Shown: piece by piece, positions 16,220 through 26,513 of the stretch
Layout: each line of letters opens with the position of its first letter
How positions within the stretch are numbered: the first letter of the stretch is position 1
The notes under the pieces: model-generated
Database searches by the model: none
The model's input: the letters and a program-made list of their open reading frames with translations, nothing else
What the model was told of the DNA's origin: nothing
Assembly: GCA_946404405.1 (NCBI GenBank)
Contig: CAMJDL010000005.1
Coordinates: 56,495-120,494, forward strand
Direction of reading: 5' to 3'
From: an uncultured Prevotella sp.
GTDB lineage: Bacteria > Bacteroidota > Bacteroidia > Bacteroidales > Bacteroidaceae
DNA length: 64,000 nucleotides
Made by a program: the position numbers and the translations under genes

Positions 16220-18667
16220 GGGAATGACGTAGAACTTACGGTCTTTCTTAAAGTCGAGCATCCACTGGTCCATAATGATATGGTCGTCGAGAGCTTTTAC
16301 TTTCAGTGTATGCTGACCCTTGGAAACCTTAACAGGTGTCTGCTTTAGCGCCTGACCGCGCAGCACGCTGACCTTCCAGAACTCAGAGCGATACTTTTCT
16401 TTCAGCGAGATAACAACAGGGGGTTGATTGTCCAACGTTACCTGATAGCGCAGGTCGCCCTTGTCGTTAGGCTGCGTAGGAATCATAGCGGTATAGAGCG
16501 TGGCATCACCTTCCTTCTGCGTGGTGAAATGATAGACCAGTTCACCGCCCTTCGGTATGCTGACGGCATTCATCGAGTGGCCCAGCATCTGGATGGGCTG
16601 AGGTTTCAAGTTTGAAGTTTCAGGTTTCAGGTAGTCGCAGGCATTGCAAGCCACGACGTCGGTGCGGTCAAAATCATTGTCATGTTTCAGCGAAATCAAG
16701 TTGATGTACTTTGTATTCTTGACCTCCTCGTCGGTAGGCAGATAAGGTAGGATAGGGGGATTGAACACGTTGAGGTCGCGCGGCATCATATTCATGATAC
16801 CCTTCCACTTGCCACCGGCCAGCTTGTTGTAGCGGTCGGTAAACTCCTGAATACGGCGATAAGCCTTCATACTGGCCCACGCCATAGAGTACATATAGTC
16901 CTGACGACCCTCCATAGCCTTATCGGTCTGTCCCAAATAGCGGGAACGGGCCCGTTGAGCATAGAGCATTTTTTCGGCCATGGCTTGTGCAGCGAGTACA
17001 GGATACTGAACGGCAGCAAAATAGGCATCGGCCAGTTCGGGGCGTATCAGACGCTTCGCTTCGGATACCTTTTGGGCAATCTGGTTATAGTCGGAGAGAT
17101 AGCGATTCAGCTCATTACCAAAGGCACTCTCAGAGAATTCTGTGTCGATAACCTGCGAACGGCCACGGGGATAGAGTTTTTTGTCGAGTTCGACTTGCGT
17201 CCAACCCATAAACTCCGGCTTGCGAATGCCACAGAGACGATAGAAATCATGCATAGCTGGTGCCAGCTTCTTGCCAGCCTTTTCACCGAACTGCCTGCAC
17301 AGCCAGCGTTCCAAATGCTGATTGATGGTGTTAGGCTGGATGCTCTCAATATCCCACGCCATGTCGAGGAAGAACTCCAGGTCGTATGCTGCCACCTTGG
17401 GGTCGTGGACATTGACAATCCACAGCTTGCGACAGTTATGGTCGTAGGCAGCTTTCATTTCAGAATAGACCAAACCAGGCTGTGTTGTTGTCAGCCACAT
17501 ATAGTCGTGCGGTCGCCCCCAATAGCTCAGGTGGTAATACACACCACCGCCACCGCTGCGCTTCTGCTGCTCAGCATCACTCAGACGGGTCATGTAACCG
17601 TAGTTGTCGTCACACCACATCAGTGTCACATCATCGGGCACCTTGAGTCCACTCTCCATAATCTCCAGTACTTCTTTATAAGGAATGAAGACCTGAGGCA
17701 CCTTCTCTACATTCTTATCGTAGTATTTACGAATCAGTTCACGTTGATCGTCAATGACCTGCTGCAAACCATTAAGTTTCTCTTCTTTCGTTTTCACGCC
17801 TTCCATTGATCCATCATGAATGCCACGCATGCCGATGGTGAAGAACTCCTCGGAGCCTTTGACCTCCTTCAGGCGTTCTATCCAGTACTGCTGTACCTGT
17901 TCACGGTTGGTGATATAGTTGTAGGCACCACGCTTGGCGTGATCCCACTCGGCTACATTGTTGCGCAACAGTGGCTCGCAATGAGAGGTTCCAATGAGAA
18001 TACCGCACGAGTCGGCCATCTCCTTATTACCTTTGATGGTAAAGAAGCCCGGTGTACCGGTATGCATACCTGGCCAGATAGCGTTGGCCCTCAGGCGGAG
18101 CAGCAGCTGAAAAATGGCTTTATAGGTCTTGGGACCCATAGCGCCGAACTGGTCGGTCTTCTCATAGTGTTTCCACGCCCAGTTGCGCAAACTCCAGTCT
18201 TCGTCATTGATGAAGATTCCACGATAGGCTACAGAAGGGGTGTGTTCCATCTTGAACGTCTCAGGTAAACTGAGACGGGCGCGACGTTTTGGAACTACGT
18301 CACCCCACCACACCCAAGGCGAGACACCAGCCATACGCGACAGCTCCAACAGACCGTAAGCGGCTCCACGGCCGTTATGTCCCTCAACAATAATCTGACC
18401 ATTTTTAATGCTCAAACGGAAACCATCGTCAGAGCCTTTTCCCTGCACGATACGGATGCTGGCCTTTTTAGATGTCACCGGGCGCATGCCTGTGACTTGT
18501 TCCATGTCGTCGCAGAACATCTGTAAGGCAATCTTTACGACGGGATCGGTCTTGCCAACAAGCTGATAGCTGACGGGTTTGGTGCCATCGAACCACACGA
18601 TGTCTGTAGCTATTGCTTGCATGCAAACAGCCAGCATCAAGAGTGATGTTACAATTAGCTTTTTCAT
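16208..18667 (-). CDS. GH115 alpha-glucuronidase-like protein, secreted
   Basis: YRGIFINDEDWSLRNWAWKHYE, ANAIWPGMH, GMRGIHDGSM, WCDDNYGYMTRL, YYHLSYWGRPHDYMWL. Confidence 0.92.
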   Translation of the reverse strand: MKKLIVTSLLMLAVCMQAIATDIVWFDGTKPVSYQLVGKTDPVVKIALQMFCDDMEQVTGMRPVTSKKASIRIVQGKGSDDGFRLSIKNGQIIVEGHNGRGAAYGLLELSRMAGVSPWVWWGDVVPKRRARLSLPETFKMEHTPSVAYRGIFINDEDWSLRNWAWKHYEKTDQFGAMGPKTYKAIFQLLLRLRANAIWPGMHTGTPGFFTIKGNKEMADSCGILIGTSHCEPLLRNNVAEWDHAKRGAYNYITNREQVQQYWIERLKEVKGSEEFFTIGMRGIHDGSMEGVKTKEEKLNGLQQVIDDQRELIRKYYDKNVEKVPQVFIPYKEVLEIMESGLKVPDDVTLMWCDDNYGYMTRLSDAEQQKRSGGGGVYYHLSYWGRPHDYMWLTTTQPGLVYSEMKAAYDHNCRKLWIVNVHDPKVAAYDLEFFLDMAWDIESIQPNTINQHLERWLCRQFGEKAGKKLAPAMHDFYRLCGIRKPEFMGWTQVELDKKLYPRGRSQVIDTEFSESAFGNELNRYLSDYNQIAQKVSEAKRLIRPELADAYFAAVQYPVLAAQAMAEKMLYAQRARSRYLGQTDKAMEGRQDYMYSMAWASMKAYRRIQEFTDRYNKLAGGKWKGIMNMMPRDLNVFNPPILPYLPTDEEVKNTKYINLISLKHDNDFDRTDVVACNACDYLKPETSNLKPQPIQMLGHSMNAVSIPKGGELVYHFTTQKEGDATLYTAMIPTQPNDKGDLRYQVTLDNQPPVVISLKEKYRSEFWKVSVLRGQALKQTPVKVSKGQHTLKVKALDDHIIMDQWMLDFKKDRKFYVIPVEN

Positions 18668-20535
18668 TGTATAGCAGAAAAGCGCTTGCCGTCAACGGTA
18701 TATAGCTGTCCACCACGTTCAATGACGAGGCGTCCCTGATGCAAGTATTTCGTTGACTTTACAGTATCGGTATTGTTGGATGTGAGCGTAGCTATACCAG
18801 TAGTTACAGGCTCGCCTGCCTCCATCTTGATGCAGTCATACATGATGCCATCTTTGCTGCCACCTCCGGAATAGGTGAAGGTGACCGTATTTTCACCAAC
18901 CTTCAGCCCTGTATTGAGGAAATCTGTGGTATAGACATAATGACGGCCGCTGTTAATCGCACTACGATAGATGCAAGCATCGTTAAAGCCAGGCTTCCAT
19001 GTGGCACGCTGTGTGCCATTAACCTTGACGGTAATGGTAGATCCTGAACCAGAACAGCCGGCAATAGAAGCTGTCAGATAGACGCGACCGGTAGGACGCT
19101 CATCAAGATTGAACTTGATGGTCCAGGTGCCGTTCTTCTGTGTTTGGGCATAATACCAGTCGGTAGCCTCATGGCTTTGACCGATGGTATAGGTAAGATT
19201 GGCGGGAATTTTCTCCCATAACCCATACTGACGAAGTGCATCGCTATAACGGAACTCACTGCTGCGACGGTCGTTCTGACCAATCATCCACAGCATCTGC
19301 GTGTATTTCTTCGGCGTCCAGTTGATAGTACCTAAATTGTTGTCGCCAGCACTGACGGTGATGTCGTCCTGTTCCAACATATCGGTCACCTCGCCAGCCT
19401 TAGCATAGGCAAAGAGGTTATAGTCACCAGGACGCACATTTTTCAATTCAAAGTCACCATTGGCATCGGTTAGTGTCCAGAACTGATAGCCATGCATCAT
19501 CTCAATAGGTTCCTTACCCTTTTCCTGAGCCAGAATAATCCGTACGCTGTCGTTGCGCTGACCTGTGGTTACGTTAAGATGTCCACGAACGGTACCACGC
19601 TCACGAGGGTACAGGTCGTTTTCGAACCACTGATAAGGCCATGCCTCAACTTCTTTAGCCCACTGATTGCGGGCACTGCTAACAGGATTCTTGCTGTAGG
19701 TGGTACAGATGAGGAATGGACCGTAGAGCTTTTTCTCGCCTTCGTTCAGTACCATAGCCTGACCGCCAAAGTGTTCGCCCTGCAGCATCTGAATGGTAAT
19801 GGGCGATTTACTGGTGGCATGAACGGTCAGTTCCTGACGGTCGCACCCGCCGTTAATCCATTCGTAAGACACTGGAATATTATACAGACCATAGTAGGTG
19901 TTGTCGCGCAACCCATGCAGCGTGTCGCGTTCAATATAGTTGGCCCAGTTGTATTTGGTATAGATGCTGCCGTCTGCCAACTTGTAGGTTGCATCCTGAA
20001 TGGTGTTCTCCGACTTCTCAGCTTCAGTCATTTCTGAGTTCGAGGGGATGCGTCCGTTCATGCGCCAATCGACATAGCCGTTAAGCATGCCGTCTGCGAG
20101 ACGCGAACAGACGCGTGCTTCCTTGATGGGTTCGTTGGCAGAGGTGGCGGTTCCGGTAGCAATGACGTATGAATAAATGCCAGGGACACCTTTGCGCATG
20201 ATAAAACCTTGTTCGAAAATGGTATTGCCTGATGTAGCGCTGTATAGCACTTCACAATGTTCTGCAGTATTCTTAACGATGGTAACTTTAGAAGGGCTTA
20301 GTCCTTTGTTGCCTTCGGAAGTGGTATAGTCGAAATAGATGCCATTGCTGGCCAGAAATTCCGTGCCCTTGCGCTGCAGGGAACTGATGCGGCCATTACT
20401 GTTGATAGTGATGCTCCAGGTGCCGTCAGACATTTTGGTGGTCATACCGCTGACGGACATGGTGACATCGCCATCGGCGGCCATTACGTCGACACACAAC
20501 AAAACAGAAAAAAATAATATAAGTAGTTTGTTCAT
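18664..20535 (-). CDS. Rhamnogalacturonan lyase (PL4-like), secreted
   Basis: Signal peptide; three-domain PL4 layout with GQNDRRSSEFRYSDALRQYGLWEKIPANLTYTIGQSHEATDWYYAQ. Confidence 0.87.
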   Translation of the reverse strand: MNKLLILFFSVLLCVDVMAADGDVTMSVSGMTTKMSDGTWSITINSNGRISSLQRKGTEFLASNGIYFDYTTSEGNKGLSPSKVTIVKNTAEHCEVLYSATSGNTIFEQGFIMRKGVPGIYSYVIATGTATSANEPIKEARVCSRLADGMLNGYVDWRMNGRIPSNSEMTEAEKSENTIQDATYKLADGSIYTKYNWANYIERDTLHGLRDNTYYGLYNIPVSYEWINGGCDRQELTVHATSKSPITIQMLQGEHFGGQAMVLNEGEKKLYGPFLICTTYSKNPVSSARNQWAKEVEAWPYQWFENDLYPRERGTVRGHLNVTTGQRNDSVRIILAQEKGKEPIEMMHGYQFWTLTDANGDFELKNVRPGDYNLFAYAKAGEVTDMLEQDDITVSAGDNNLGTINWTPKKYTQMLWMIGQNDRRSSEFRYSDALRQYGLWEKIPANLTYTIGQSHEATDWYYAQTQKNGTWTIKFNLDERPTGRVYLTASIAGCSGSGSTITVKVNGTQRATWKPGFNDACIYRSAINSGRHYVYTTDFLNTGLKVGENTVTFTYSGGGSKDGIMYDCIKMEAGEPVTTGIATLTSNNTDTVKSTKYLHQGRLVIERGGQLYTVDGKRFSAIQ

Positions 20536-20616
20536 AAGCTTTATAAAAGAACACGAATTTCACGAATTACACGAATAACTTTCGTATAACACGTGAAATC
20601 CGTGTTTATAATTACA

Positions 20617-22344
20617 TTATTTTACCTGAACACCTGCAACATTGAAGATGCCGGCAGCAGTCTCAATAAGAAGCTGACTGTTCTTCATCACCTTACGGAC
20701 AGCAGTATTCTGAGCATTGGCCTTCACCTCGGCGATACCGTCAGGATCGTCAGGAGCATCAGTAGAAGCATAGATCATGATGACGTCAACACCCTGCAAT
20801 TCACCGCCACCAGCCTTCAGCGTGATGTCGGTAGCCTCGGTGATGGTCAGCAGGTCTGACTCGGTCTCAGTCCAGTTTGTGGCAGTAGCAGAGAGAAGAA
20901 TCTCATTTAACTCACCTTCGCCCTTAGTCAGTGTGCAGACATAGCTGGGCTCCTTGTTAGCATCGAAGAGGACGGCACGAACCTTATAAGTACCAGGCTG
21001 CAAGGTCACGAGCTTCAGATCCTCTGTCACATAACCAGCCTTGGCCATAGATGCACGGATAGCTGCATTGGGACTGGTACACTCAATTGCACCGGTAAGG
21101 TCCTCACCCTCAGAGAGGAATACAACACCCTCGTAAGCGGTCTTGCTGTAGTTGATAACGAAAGTGGTATCGCCCTCACCATTCTTCAAATCGAAGGCTT
21201 CGACGAACTCGCTACCCTTTGTGCCATGGGTGTAGGCTACATTATTAGCATCAAGCAACCAGTAAGGATAGTTGACCTTGACAGTTGAACCAGTCGTGCC
21301 TTCTGTCTTGCCAACGAGTTCCTTGAGAACGGTTGTATTATCTTCTGCCGTATAGGCGGCTACGATGTTATAGTTACGAGGCAGCTTTTCCTGACCTTCA
21401 GTAATCTCGATAGATGTCATACGGAAATTACCAAAATAGAAGGAAATATCACCATCCACTTGAGCCTCAAACTTGTATGTTCCTTTTGCCGACACCCATA
21501 CAGAGTCAACAAAGCCTCTTGATGATTCCAGTCCTTCTGGAGCAAAAGCCTCCCCATTCAATGTATAAATACATGTCTGTTTAGATGAATTGCCTTTGGT
21601 TGCATTAACACCACTGAAGACAATCACATCTCCCGTCTTACAGTCAGGGATCGTCATTTTCAGGTTGGTGGCATTGAACACCAACATGCCCTTAAAGGAA
21701 CCACTCAAATCACCGACAAACATTTTATCTGCACCAGCATTGAATGTCAGGTCCTCGGTCATTGGGAAAATGTTCTCAGCATCCAGCATAATTTCGCTAT
21801 CCTTAAGAGACTGGTGGATATAGTGGCGCTCATCGGTCTTGATGCACTTCCAGTAAGTTCCTCCATTGCTTTCGTTGTAGGCAGGGTCATTGCCATCGTC
21901 TGCAACGATTTTTGCCTTCGTTTCCTCGTCAATGGCAAAAGACCAAGCCATCTTGCGCTCAGCGCCACGGGTCTTAAAGTTAAGTGAATAGCCACCCTCA
22001 GCAGCGCACTCAACACCGTTAACCTTGACAGAAGTAATTTTCAGTGTATAAGCTGTAGCGGGCAGCAGTTCAAACTCAGCGAGGTCAAACGTTACGCCAG
22101 AGGCAAAAGAACCCTCAACACCATCGAAGTCTGTGTCGTTGAAAGCACCAGCCAGTACAAAAGATGTAGTTGTAGGATCGGCAACACCAGTAACATTGGG
22201 GAATGTCACTGTAATCTTACCTGTTTTGGGATTAATCTTCTTACCCTCTCCGAGGCTGAAGTTGATATCACCCAACACGACCTGAGCCATAGAGCTTAGG
22301 CAGAAAAAGAAAGCCATAAAGGCAAGCGTAGAAATTTTTTTCAT
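20617..22344 (-). CDS. Secreted hypothetical protein with sorting-like C-terminal region
   Basis: Signal peptide MKKISTLAFMAFFFCLSSMAQ; C-term SQLLIETAAGIFNVAGVQVK. Confidence 0.7.
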   Translation of the reverse strand: MKKISTLAFMAFFFCLSSMAQVVLGDINFSLGEGKKINPKTGKITVTFPNVTGVADPTTTSFVLAGAFNDTDFDGVEGSFASGVTFDLAEFELLPATAYTLKITSVKVNGVECAAEGGYSLNFKTRGAERKMAWSFAIDEETKAKIVADDGNDPAYNESNGGTYWKCIKTDERHYIHQSLKDSEIMLDAENIFPMTEDLTFNAGADKMFVGDLSGSFKGMLVFNATNLKMTIPDCKTGDVIVFSGVNATKGNSSKQTCIYTLNGEAFAPEGLESSRGFVDSVWVSAKGTYKFEAQVDGDISFYFGNFRMTSIEITEGQEKLPRNYNIVAAYTAEDNTTVLKELVGKTEGTTGSTVKVNYPYWLLDANNVAYTHGTKGSEFVEAFDLKNGEGDTTFVINYSKTAYEGVVFLSEGEDLTGAIECTSPNAAIRASMAKAGYVTEDLKLVTLQPGTYKVRAVLFDANKEPSYVCTLTKGEGELNEILLSATATNWTETESDLLTITEATDITLKAGGGELQGVDVIMIYASTDAPDDPDGIAEVKANAQNTAVRKVMKNSQLLIETAAGIFNVAGVQVK

Positions 22345-22507
22345 AAGCGTTTATTTTAGTTAGATATTAAAATCGTAGTATCATAAAGGGCGTTGTTATA
22401 AAGACACCTTAAATGCGCTGCAAAGGTACATAAAAATAATCATAGCATCCTTCAAATCGTAGTTAAAAATGAAGTTTTTAACATTTTAAAACAAAACAAT
22501 CAAAAAA

Positions 22508-22538
22508 AGCCCTCACGCTTTTGAGGCGCAAGGGCTTA
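22508..22538 (-). terminator. Intrinsic terminator hairpin
   Basis: agccctcacgcttttgaggcgcaagggct flanked by an A-run on the plus-strand left side. Confidence 0.6.
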
Positions 22539-22570
22539 TGATAAAATGGGATAATATCCCGTAATTGTTA

Positions 22571-24397
22571 TTATTCAGCAAGTTTGGTCAAAGAAATGCT
22601 GTCGAATGTAATATCCTTAGCCAACTCTTTACCATCGTTAGCGATGACAGTAGAACCATCACAAATAATTACCAAAGAAGAACCGGCAGTAATGGGCACA
22701 TTCTCTACAACATGCTCACCTGTTACAGAACTTCCCCAATTAGGTATTTCCACATTCAGCTCGGTTACTTTACCAGATGCATCGCGCAAGCCAAGCTTAT
22801 AGGGCTGAGGAATAGCATAACCTTCGGCCTGATAATAAATATTGTTACGTCCGTAGATGGTTACCTTATAGTTACCAGTCTCAGCAATAGGCTCTGTCCA
22901 AACGTAAGAGTTGGCACCAAGCGTGATACCACGACCGCCGTCAAGACGAGTCCAATAGGCATTAGTCCAGTTCCACCAGTTGGTAACAGTACCTTCGAGT
23001 TGTCCAAGACCTGTTCCCTGACCTGCGTCTTCCTTCGGCAGAGCAAGGGTCTCGAAGTTTGCATAGTAGGCAACAGAATCTACCTTGTTATAGCTCAGTG
23101 CGGTAATATAGTAGGTCTTGCCAGCTGCTTCTTTAGGAGCAATACTTCCTGGGAATGTAACTTGGACGCCATTATAGTCAGTTCTGTCAGCAAAGTAGTA
23201 AACACCATCCTTAGCATAGCCCGTTGGAGGATACATGACGAAGTTGTCACCCTCAAAGAACTTGTACTTGTCTAAATCACGGAACTGTGCCAAAGATGCT
23301 CCATCGGCTGTATTACAGTTCAATACTGCATAATAGGTCTCAGCATCACGGAAGGTGATCAAAACTTCTGCATTTTCAGCCACCTTAACACTTTCAGCAT
23401 TGTTAGATGCATAAATCTTCTTGACTGCAGCCTCAGCAACAGCAGTAACGACTTTACCTTCTGCATTCAGATAGAATGAAGCGCTATCAGAAGCCAGCAA
23501 AATAGGACTTGTTCCCTCACGGCCGTTGGCAACGCGAGCCTCCTTCAGGTCTTTACCATCAGCATCTACATAGCGGATCTTATAGTCAAAGAATTTGATG
23601 GTAGGATCCTTTGCTGCGGTAATAGAAACATTATCAATGTAGCTAATGTTATTGTTAACAAAGCCGAAAACGTCCATCTGAGTTGCCTCATTTGCATCAG
23701 CCTGCCAAAAATCAACCTTACCAGGAGTGAACACTGCTTCTTCGCCTTCACCTACGGTAGTACCACTCTGAGCCAAAATTTCCTCACCATCCTTAATAAC
23801 CCACTCTACCTGACGGTCGAAGTTGTAAACGCCAACCTCTACTGTGAGCCACTTGTTGCACCAATCTGCAGCAGTACCCAGCACATCGTCATTTACAAGA
23901 TAACTCTTACCGTCAGAACTTGCACCAACACGGAAGATAGCACCCTTAGAGCCATAGAAAGGAGCTTTATTAATACGATCCATTCCGGCACCTTTACCGT
24001 CTTTTCCGCGTACCAAGGCATCACCAATCGTAATGCATCCACGACCTGCACCATTGAAATAGTCAAACTTCACGGTAACCTTAGTAGCTTGTGCTACCTT
24101 GTCAGTAAAGTCAAAATAAGTAAAACCATAACCATTCTGGGTGTTCTTCGCATTAATCAGAGCCAATACTTTGGAACCTTTGGCTGCATTGTCTTGAATT
24201 TCAACAGACATGCGGCTGGTTGCTGTAAATACAGCATTCCCATCCTCAAAGTCGTAAGAGGTCGAACTCTTTTCCCACAAATCCTCAATGTTACCTTGTG
24301 TAGGATTCGGACTTGGGTTGTCTTCAACTTGACATGCAGTAAATGCAAGACCGCCAACAAAGAAAGCGGCCATAGTCCACAATAAATTCTTTTTCAT
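22571..24397 (-). CDS. Surface lipoprotein, hypothetical
   Basis: Lipobox-like FVGGLAFTACQVEDNPSP; repetitive beta-rich sequence. Confidence 0.7.
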   Translation of the reverse strand: MKKNLLWTMAAFFVGGLAFTACQVEDNPSPNPTQGNIEDLWEKSSTSYDFEDGNAVFTATSRMSVEIQDNAAKGSKVLALINAKNTQNGYGFTYFDFTDKVAQATKVTVKFDYFNGAGRGCITIGDALVRGKDGKGAGMDRINKAPFYGSKGAIFRVGASSDGKSYLVNDDVLGTAADWCNKWLTVEVGVYNFDRQVEWVIKDGEEILAQSGTTVGEGEEAVFTPGKVDFWQADANEATQMDVFGFVNNNISYIDNVSITAAKDPTIKFFDYKIRYVDADGKDLKEARVANGREGTSPILLASDSASFYLNAEGKVVTAVAEAAVKKIYASNNAESVKVAENAEVLITFRDAETYYAVLNCNTADGASLAQFRDLDKYKFFEGDNFVMYPPTGYAKDGVYYFADRTDYNGVQVTFPGSIAPKEAAGKTYYITALSYNKVDSVAYYANFETLALPKEDAGQGTGLGQLEGTVTNWWNWTNAYWTRLDGGRGITLGANSYVWTEPIAETGNYKVTIYGRNNIYYQAEGYAIPQPYKLGLRDASGKVTELNVEIPNWGSSVTGEHVVENVPITAGSSLVIICDGSTVIANDGKELAKDITFDSISLTKLAE

Positions 24398-24549
24398 AAA
24401 TTCGTTTTTTAAATTAGTTATTAATTAAAGATTGTATAAGCTGCACTTTATTCTTGGCAAAAGTAGGTTAATTTTTTCAAATAACAATGACTTTTGTCAA
24501 AAAACGCTGTGAATTTTAGATTTTTTAATGATTTGTCATCACTCCAACC

Positions 24550-25932
24550 TTATTGACCCCTGTCTTTACGAATCAATTCAAGCAGACGGTCTACAGCTTC
24601 GGCTTCAGGAATATTCTTCTCAATACACTCCTTGGCACGATAGAGTGAAATCTTGCCGCGACCAGCACCGACATAGCCATAGTCGGCATCGGCCATCTCG
24701 CCAGGACCATTGACGATACAGCCCATAATGCCAATTTTCAGGCCAACTAGATCTTTGGTGGCTGCCTTGATCTTTGCGATGGTCTCCTGGAGGTTATAGA
24801 GCGTACGGCCACAGCCAGGACAGGAGATGTATTCCGTCTTGGTAAATTTGATGCGGGCGGCCTGGAGGATGCTGTCGGCAAGAGCCGACAAATTGATAAT
24901 TGAAAATTGAGAATTGAGAATTGAGAGTTTGGTGGCTTTGCGGTCAATCAGGAGCGCACCAACGGCTATAGCCGCTTTGAGTTGGAAGGTCTCCCAATCA
25001 GGAGCATCGAGTGTTAGCGTGATGGTATCGTCTTTGATGCTGGCCTCGGCCTCAGCACGTAGCTTCATGCATTCTGGAATGAGGTCAACAAGTTTGCGGG
25101 CCACGGGGATCTCGCACTCGGGCTCTTCAGAGAGCGATACGCGGATGGTGTCGCCAATGCCTTCGGTGAGTAACGCACCAATGCCTACTGCCGACTTGAT
25201 GCGTCCATCTTCGCCTTCACCGGCCTCTGTCACTCCAAGGTGCAGGGGGTAGTGCATATCCTCGGCATCCATGGTCTTTACCAATAGGCGGACGGTAGTG
25301 ACCATCACGACGGTATTGGAGGCTTTGATACTGATGACGACATCATTGAAGTTTTCACGACGGAAGATGCGCAGGAACTCCATGCAGCTTTCTACGATGC
25401 CCTCGGGGGTGTCACCATAGCGCGACATGATGCGGTCGCTGAGTGAACCATGATTCACACCGATGCGCACAGCAGTATGATGCTCCTTACATATATTAAT
25501 AAAAGGTACAAGCTTGGCTTCAATCTTTTTCAGTTCCTCCTGATACTCCTCGTCGGTATACTCCAGATGTTTGAAGGTACGGCCCGGATCAACGTAGTTG
25601 CCCGGGTTGATGCGAACCTTCTCGCAATACTGTGCTGCCACATCAGCAGTATGGGCCGTGAAGTGGACATCGGCTACGAGTGGTGTGTTATAGCCATCAG
25701 CCTTCAGATGGGCAGAGATGTTCTTCATGTTCTCTGCCTCACGCGTGCCCTGTGTGGTAAAACGAACCAGTTCACCACCGGCATCGATGATACGCTTGGC
25801 CTGTGCTACGCTGGCCTCTGTATCGTTCGTATCGGTGGTCGCCATCGATTGGATACGGATGGGATTGTCGCCACCAATAGCGATTGTGCCTACATGGGCT
25901 ACGCTACTCGCTCTTTTTTGATATTTGAACAT
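24550..25932 (-). CDS. ispG: 4-hydroxy-3-methylbut-2-enyl diphosphate synthase
   Basis: GGDNPIRIQSMATTDTNDTEASVAQ...ISCPGCGRTLYNLQ...GIMGCIVNGPGEMADADYGYVGAG. Confidence 0.95.
   Translation of the reverse strand: MFKYQKRASSVAHVGTIAIGGDNPIRIQSMATTDTNDTEASVAQAKRIIDAGGELVRFTTQGTREAENMKNISAHLKADGYNTPLVADVHFTAHTADVAAQYCEKVRINPGNYVDPGRTFKHLEYTDEEYQEELKKIEAKLVPFINICKEHHTAVRIGVNHGSLSDRIMSRYGDTPEGIVESCMEFLRIFRRENFNDVVISIKASNTVVMVTTVRLLVKTMDAEDMHYPLHLGVTEAGEGEDGRIKSAVGIGALLTEGIGDTIRVSLSEEPECEIPVARKLVDLIPECMKLRAEAEASIKDDTITLTLDAPDWETFQLKAAIAVGALLIDRKATKLSILNSQFSIINLSALADSILQAARIKFTKTEYISCPGCGRTLYNLQETIAKIKAATKDLVGLKIGIMGCIVNGPGEMADADYGYVGAGRGKISLYRAKECIEKNIPEAEAVDRLLELIRKDRGQ
24889..24930. repeat. Heptamer array inside ispG
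   Basis: aattgataattgaaaattgagaattgagaattgagag (KLSILNSQFSIINL). Confidence 0.85.
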
Positions 25933-25951
25933 TGAAATTTGAAGTTTATGA

Positions 25952-26458
25952 TTAGTTGACTTTGTACTCGTACTTTAACTCTGCTAAGTCCTTGTTTGCC
26001 TTCTCAATCTTTGCTCTCAGACCAGACTTGTAGTCGGATAGGCGTTGGGCAATCGTCTCATCGCTGAGTGCTAACATCTCTACAGCGAGGATAGCTGCAT
26101 TTTGAGCAGCATTCACGCCTACCGTAGCCACAGGAATGCCCGGTGGCATCTGGATGATGCTTAACATGGCATCCAGTCCGTCAAGCATACCTTTGATAGG
26201 CACGCCGATGACTGGCAGGGTGGTGGAGGCGGCAATAACACCAGGTAGTGCGGCAGCCATACCGGCAGCAGCAATAATGACTTTCAAGCCGCGCTCCTTG
26301 GCACCGTTGGCAAATTCCTCGACAGCCTCGGGTGTGCGATGGGCGGAAAGTGCATTTACCTCAAAAGGTACCTGCAGTTCGTTCAACAACTGACAGGCTT
26401 TCTCCATAACGGGCAGATCACTGGTGCTGCCCATGATAATGCTTACTAATGGTTTCAT
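25952..26458 (-). CDS. purE: N5-carboxyaminoimidazole ribonucleotide mutase
   Basis: IIMGSTSDLPVMEKA...SAHRTPE...AAGMAAALPGVIA...GIPVATVG. Confidence 0.95.
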   Translation of the reverse strand: MKPLVSIIMGSTSDLPVMEKACQLLNELQVPFEVNALSAHRTPEAVEEFANGAKERGLKVIIAAAGMAAALPGVIAASTTLPVIGVPIKGMLDGLDAMLSIIQMPPGIPVATVGVNAAQNAAILAVEMLALSDETIAQRLSDYKSGLRAKIEKANKDLAELKYEYKVN

Positions 26459-26513
26459 ATTTTTCGTTATTTCGATATTTCGACATTTCGTTATTTCGAT
26501 GTTTCGATTTTAG
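26459..26513. repeat. Related array with 7-8-bp unit
   Basis: ttcgttatttcgatatttcgacatttcgttatttcgatgtttcg. Confidence 0.8.

Noticed and set aside
16955-17809. 284-aa plus-strand ORF
   Set aside because: Fully antisense to the clear GH115 gene; low-complexity shadow ORF without family signal.
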